DNA from: DASWHX01 sp036397995 | Lineage (GTDB): Bacteria > Bacteroidota > Bacteroidia > Cytophagales > Cyclobacteriaceae | DNA length: 6,698 bases | Assembly (NCBI GenBank): GCA_036397995.1 | Contig: DASWHX010000025.1 | Coordinates: 1-6,698 of the forward strand | Direction: 5' to 3' | Notes under the pieces: model-generated | Told to the model about the DNA's origin: nothing | The model's database searches: none | What the model saw: the letters and a program-made list of their open reading frames with translations, nothing else | In this document: positions 5,136 to 6,698 of the stretch, one piece after another | Layout of the letters: each line of letters begins with the position of its first letter | Position numbering within the stretch: position 1 is the stretch's first letter | Made by a program: the position numbers and the translations under genes

Positions 5136-5666
5136 TTAACAAGATTTCTTTTCCGGGTCTTTGTCGACGCAGCAAGTAACTCTTCCTGCTGAGTCATATT
5201 CTAAATAACACTTTTCAAGGAATATTGACCGGATTTTGGTGCGCCCTCTTTGAATTTTGGACCTAATGGTGGAGTAACTCACTCCAAATTCTTCAGCCAA
5301 AGCTTTTTGTGATTTTCCCTTAATTTCAGACTCGATTAACAAGTATTTTGTTTCATCATCCAGTTGATTCATGTAATGATCCTGACACTTTATTATTTCA
5401 TTTTGAAACTCTGTATCGTCAGCACTTTGATGAAAATCCGAAGTAGTAAATTTTGACTGAATGCTCTTCCTTCTATAATAATCGATTAAATGATTTTTTG
5501 AAACCTTGAATATCCAGTGACTTACGTTATTGACCTTTTTTACAGTTGGAAGATTTGCAACAACTTTTTCAAAAACTCCCTGTGTAAGATCAAGAGCATC
5601 TTCTCTGGTTGGAACTTTCTTACTAAAATACTGAAAGACCTTATCGTAAAAAGTTAAAAACTCCAT
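5136..5666 (-). CDS. ECF-type RNA polymerase sigma factor, SigZ-like, with cysteine-rich tail
   Basis: A protein of 176 residues, normal for ECF sigma factors. Region 2 spans about 5-68 (REDALDLTQGVFEKV is 2.2-like; SHWIFKVSKNHLIDYYRRK is 2.3/2.4). Region 4 spans about 100-150, with the HTH SQKALAEEFGVSYSTIRSKIQRGRTK. Beyond it is a tail with C153, C165, C166 and C176 (EKCYLEYDSAGRVTCCVDKD, then a terminal Cys), the arrangement seen in SigZ-type factors. No anti-sigma gene is adjacent, so the tail may itself sense metal or redox state (inference). ATG 5666 places region 2 at the usual distance from the N-terminus; another ATG 4 bp upstream is out of frame. It heads the operon with the CX4C secreted protein and the DUF2271-like membrane protein and probably controls them. 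It diverges from the lipoprotein gene across 154 bp in which no clear promoter consensus stands out. Confidence 0.9.
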   Translation of the reverse strand: MEFLTFYDKVFQYFSKKVPTREDALDLTQGVFEKVVANLPTVKKVNNVSHWIFKVSKNHLIDYYRRKSIQSKFTTSDFHQSADDTEFQNEIIKCQDHYMNQLDDETKYLLIESEIKGKSQKALAEEFGVSYSTIRSKIQRGRTKIRSIFLEKCYLEYDSAGRVTCCVDKDPEKKSC

Positions 5667-5820
5667 GCATGAAACTATATGGCAGCAGAACCAGGTTGGT
5701 ATCCGAAAATTACGAAAACAAAATCTTTACGTTGCATGTTCTGAAATTAATATTATGATTCTCCTCCTATTTTATCATTTTCTAATGAATTACCTTAGTT
5801 AAAAGCTGACAAATAAAAAT

Positions 5821-6195
5821 ATGAGAAAGGAATTAACAACTTTAGTTTTAGGACTGACGCTTATAATTTTTGGGACAAGCTGTGGCTCTAATCTTGGTTT
5901 CTTGTCAGATAAAAACCGGACGGTAACCAATATAGAACTGGGCTCAAAAAATTTCACAGTACTAGGCAGGGTCAGTGGCACATCATCAGCTACTTATTAT
6001 TTGGGTTTTGGTGGAATGAAGAACCAGGATCTGTTGGAATTAGCAATGAAGGATCTCCTTTCCAAAGCCAATTTGGAAGGTGGACCGCGTGCGCTCGCCA
6101 ATCAGATCGTGGATGTTCACGTAGGAGGATTTCCGCTGCTTTATGCGAAAATAACTGTGAAGATAAGCGCCCATGTAATTGAGTTTACCGATTAA
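5821..6195 (+). CDS. Small lipoprotein, DUF6567-like
   Basis: A protein of 124 residues with a lipoprotein signal: basic start MRKE, hydrophobic stretch TTLVLGLTLIIFG and a lipobox ending in Cys21 (GTSC), followed by GSNLGFLSDKN. The mature part carries TVLGRVSGTSSATYYLGFGG, then LLSKANLEGGPRALANQIVDVHVGGFPLLY, ending SAHVIEFTD. This matches a small Bacteroidota lipoprotein family I recall as DUF6567, of unknown function. It is probably anchored to the envelope. ATG 5821 follows an A-rich stretch without a Shine-Dalgarno sequence, as is normal in this phylum. It diverges from the sigma factor gene; whether it belongs to that regulon cannot be seen. The 90-bp repeat array begins 9 bp after its stop codon. 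Confidence 0.8.
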   Translation: MRKELTTLVLGLTLIIFGTSCGSNLGFLSDKNRTVTNIELGSKNFTVLGRVSGTSSATYYLGFGGMKNQDLLELAMKDLLSKANLEGGPRALANQIVDVHVGGFPLLYAKITVKISAHVIEFTD

Positions 6196-6203
6196 TATTT
6201 TCA

Positions 6204-6671
6204 ATCAGCGGGATCAAGGAAAATCTTCTCCCGCAGATTACCTTTAGTATTGCGCAGAAATCTTTGAATAATTTTCTCTGCATGATCTGCGATTATCAGC
6301 GGGATTAAGTAAAATTTTCTCCCGCAGATTACGCGGATTTGCGCAGAAATCTTTGAATGATTTTTTTCTGCGGTGATCTGCGATATCAGCGGGATCAAGT
6401 AAAATCTTCTCCCGCAGATTGCGTGGATTTGCGCACAGAAATCCCTGAATAAATTTTCTCTGCGGTGATCCGCGATACCAGTGGGATTAATAAAAATCTT
6501 CTCCTGCAGATTGCAACGGATTTGCGCAGAAATCTCTGAATGATTTTTCTCTGCGGCGATCGACAATATCAGTAGGATCAAGTAAAATCTTCCCCACAGA
6601 TTGCGCGGATTTGCGCAGAAATCCTTGAATAATTTTTCTGCGGTGATCTGCGATATCAGCGGGATTAATGA
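6204..6671. repeat. Tandem array of about 90-bp imperfect repeats (five copies plus a partial sixth)
   Basis: Unit starts marked by ATCAGCGGGAT-like sequence lie at 6204, 6295, 6385, 6477, 6568 and 6655, so the periods are 91, 90, 92, 91 and 87 bp. Each unit contains CCCGCAGATT, a GCGGATTTGCGCAGAAATC core and CTGCGGTGATCTGCGAT with small differences. Internal inverted pairs are plain: CGCAGAT (6323-6329) with ATCTGCG (6376-6382), TCCCGC (6320-6325) with GCGGGA (6389-6394), and GGATTT/AAATCC (6607-6612 and 6619-6624) around a GCGCAG loop. The minus-strand open frame through the array is a translation of the repeat and is not called as a gene. This array accounts for nearly all of the stretch after 6195; the last bases (6672-6698) show nothing recognisable. 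Similar 'CTGCGCAAATCTGCG' intergenic repeats occur in Bacteroidota. Confidence 0.9.
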
Positions 6672-6698
6672 TTTACAGAAACTCTGTTTACATAACCA

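Noticed and set aside
6201..6581. A 126-codon open frame on the minus strand
   Set aside because: It is the translation of the 90-bp repeat array; the peptide itself repeats (segments such as ICGRKFYLIPLI recur), there is no domain, and period changes break the repetition in frame.
6204..6671. CRISPR array
   Set aside because: The whole 90-bp period is similar from copy to copy; there are no constant short repeats separated by unique spacers, and no cas genes.

Overview
The window looks like a chromosomal segment from a member of the Bacteroidota, probably Cytophagales-like; the assignment rests on gene families only. The clues are a MacB/FtsX-type permease with the characteristic C-terminal 'NPVDSLR-E' ending, an ECF sigma factor of the SigZ type with a cysteine-bearing tail, a small lipoprotein resembling the DUF6567 family, a TAnnTTTG-like promoter element, weak or absent Shine-Dalgarno sequences, and intergenic repeats of kinds seen in this phylum.

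Layout. Positions 2-505 (+) hold the C-terminal end of an ABC transporter permease cut by the window edge. A heptamer tandem array (529-584) follows. Next comes a VOC/PhnB-like gene (662-1099, +) interrupted by one in-frame amber codon, then a second heptamer array (1109-1178) in the opposite orientation. On the minus strand, 2862 to 1171 is a three-gene alkylation-repair operon: an AraC-HTH plus O6-methylguanine methyltransferase fusion, a stand-alone Ada-type metal-binding domain, and an AlkB-like dioxygenase that overlaps the preceding gene by 14 bp. This resembles the E. coli ada-alkB operon, with the Ada N-domain carried by a separate gene.

From 2971 to 3475 a SymE-like small protein (-) and a 71-residue XRE regulator (+) diverge. 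The intergenic space between them carries two tandem copies of a 24-bp element, each with a TGTC-N12-GACA dyad. This looks like an autoregulated small module, and it is the most system-like uncharacterised unit in the window.

From 5666 down to 3636 (-) runs a likely operon: a SigZ-type sigma factor with four cysteines at or beyond the end of region 4, a secreted CX4C protein, and a membrane protein with three N-terminal helices and a DUF2271-like extracytoplasmic domain. Divergent from the sigma gene is a small lipoprotein gene (5821-6195, +). The last 500 bp (6196-6698) contain no credible gene. They are filled by five copies of a roughly 90-bp imperfect repeat plus a partial sixth, each copy rich in internal inverted symmetry.
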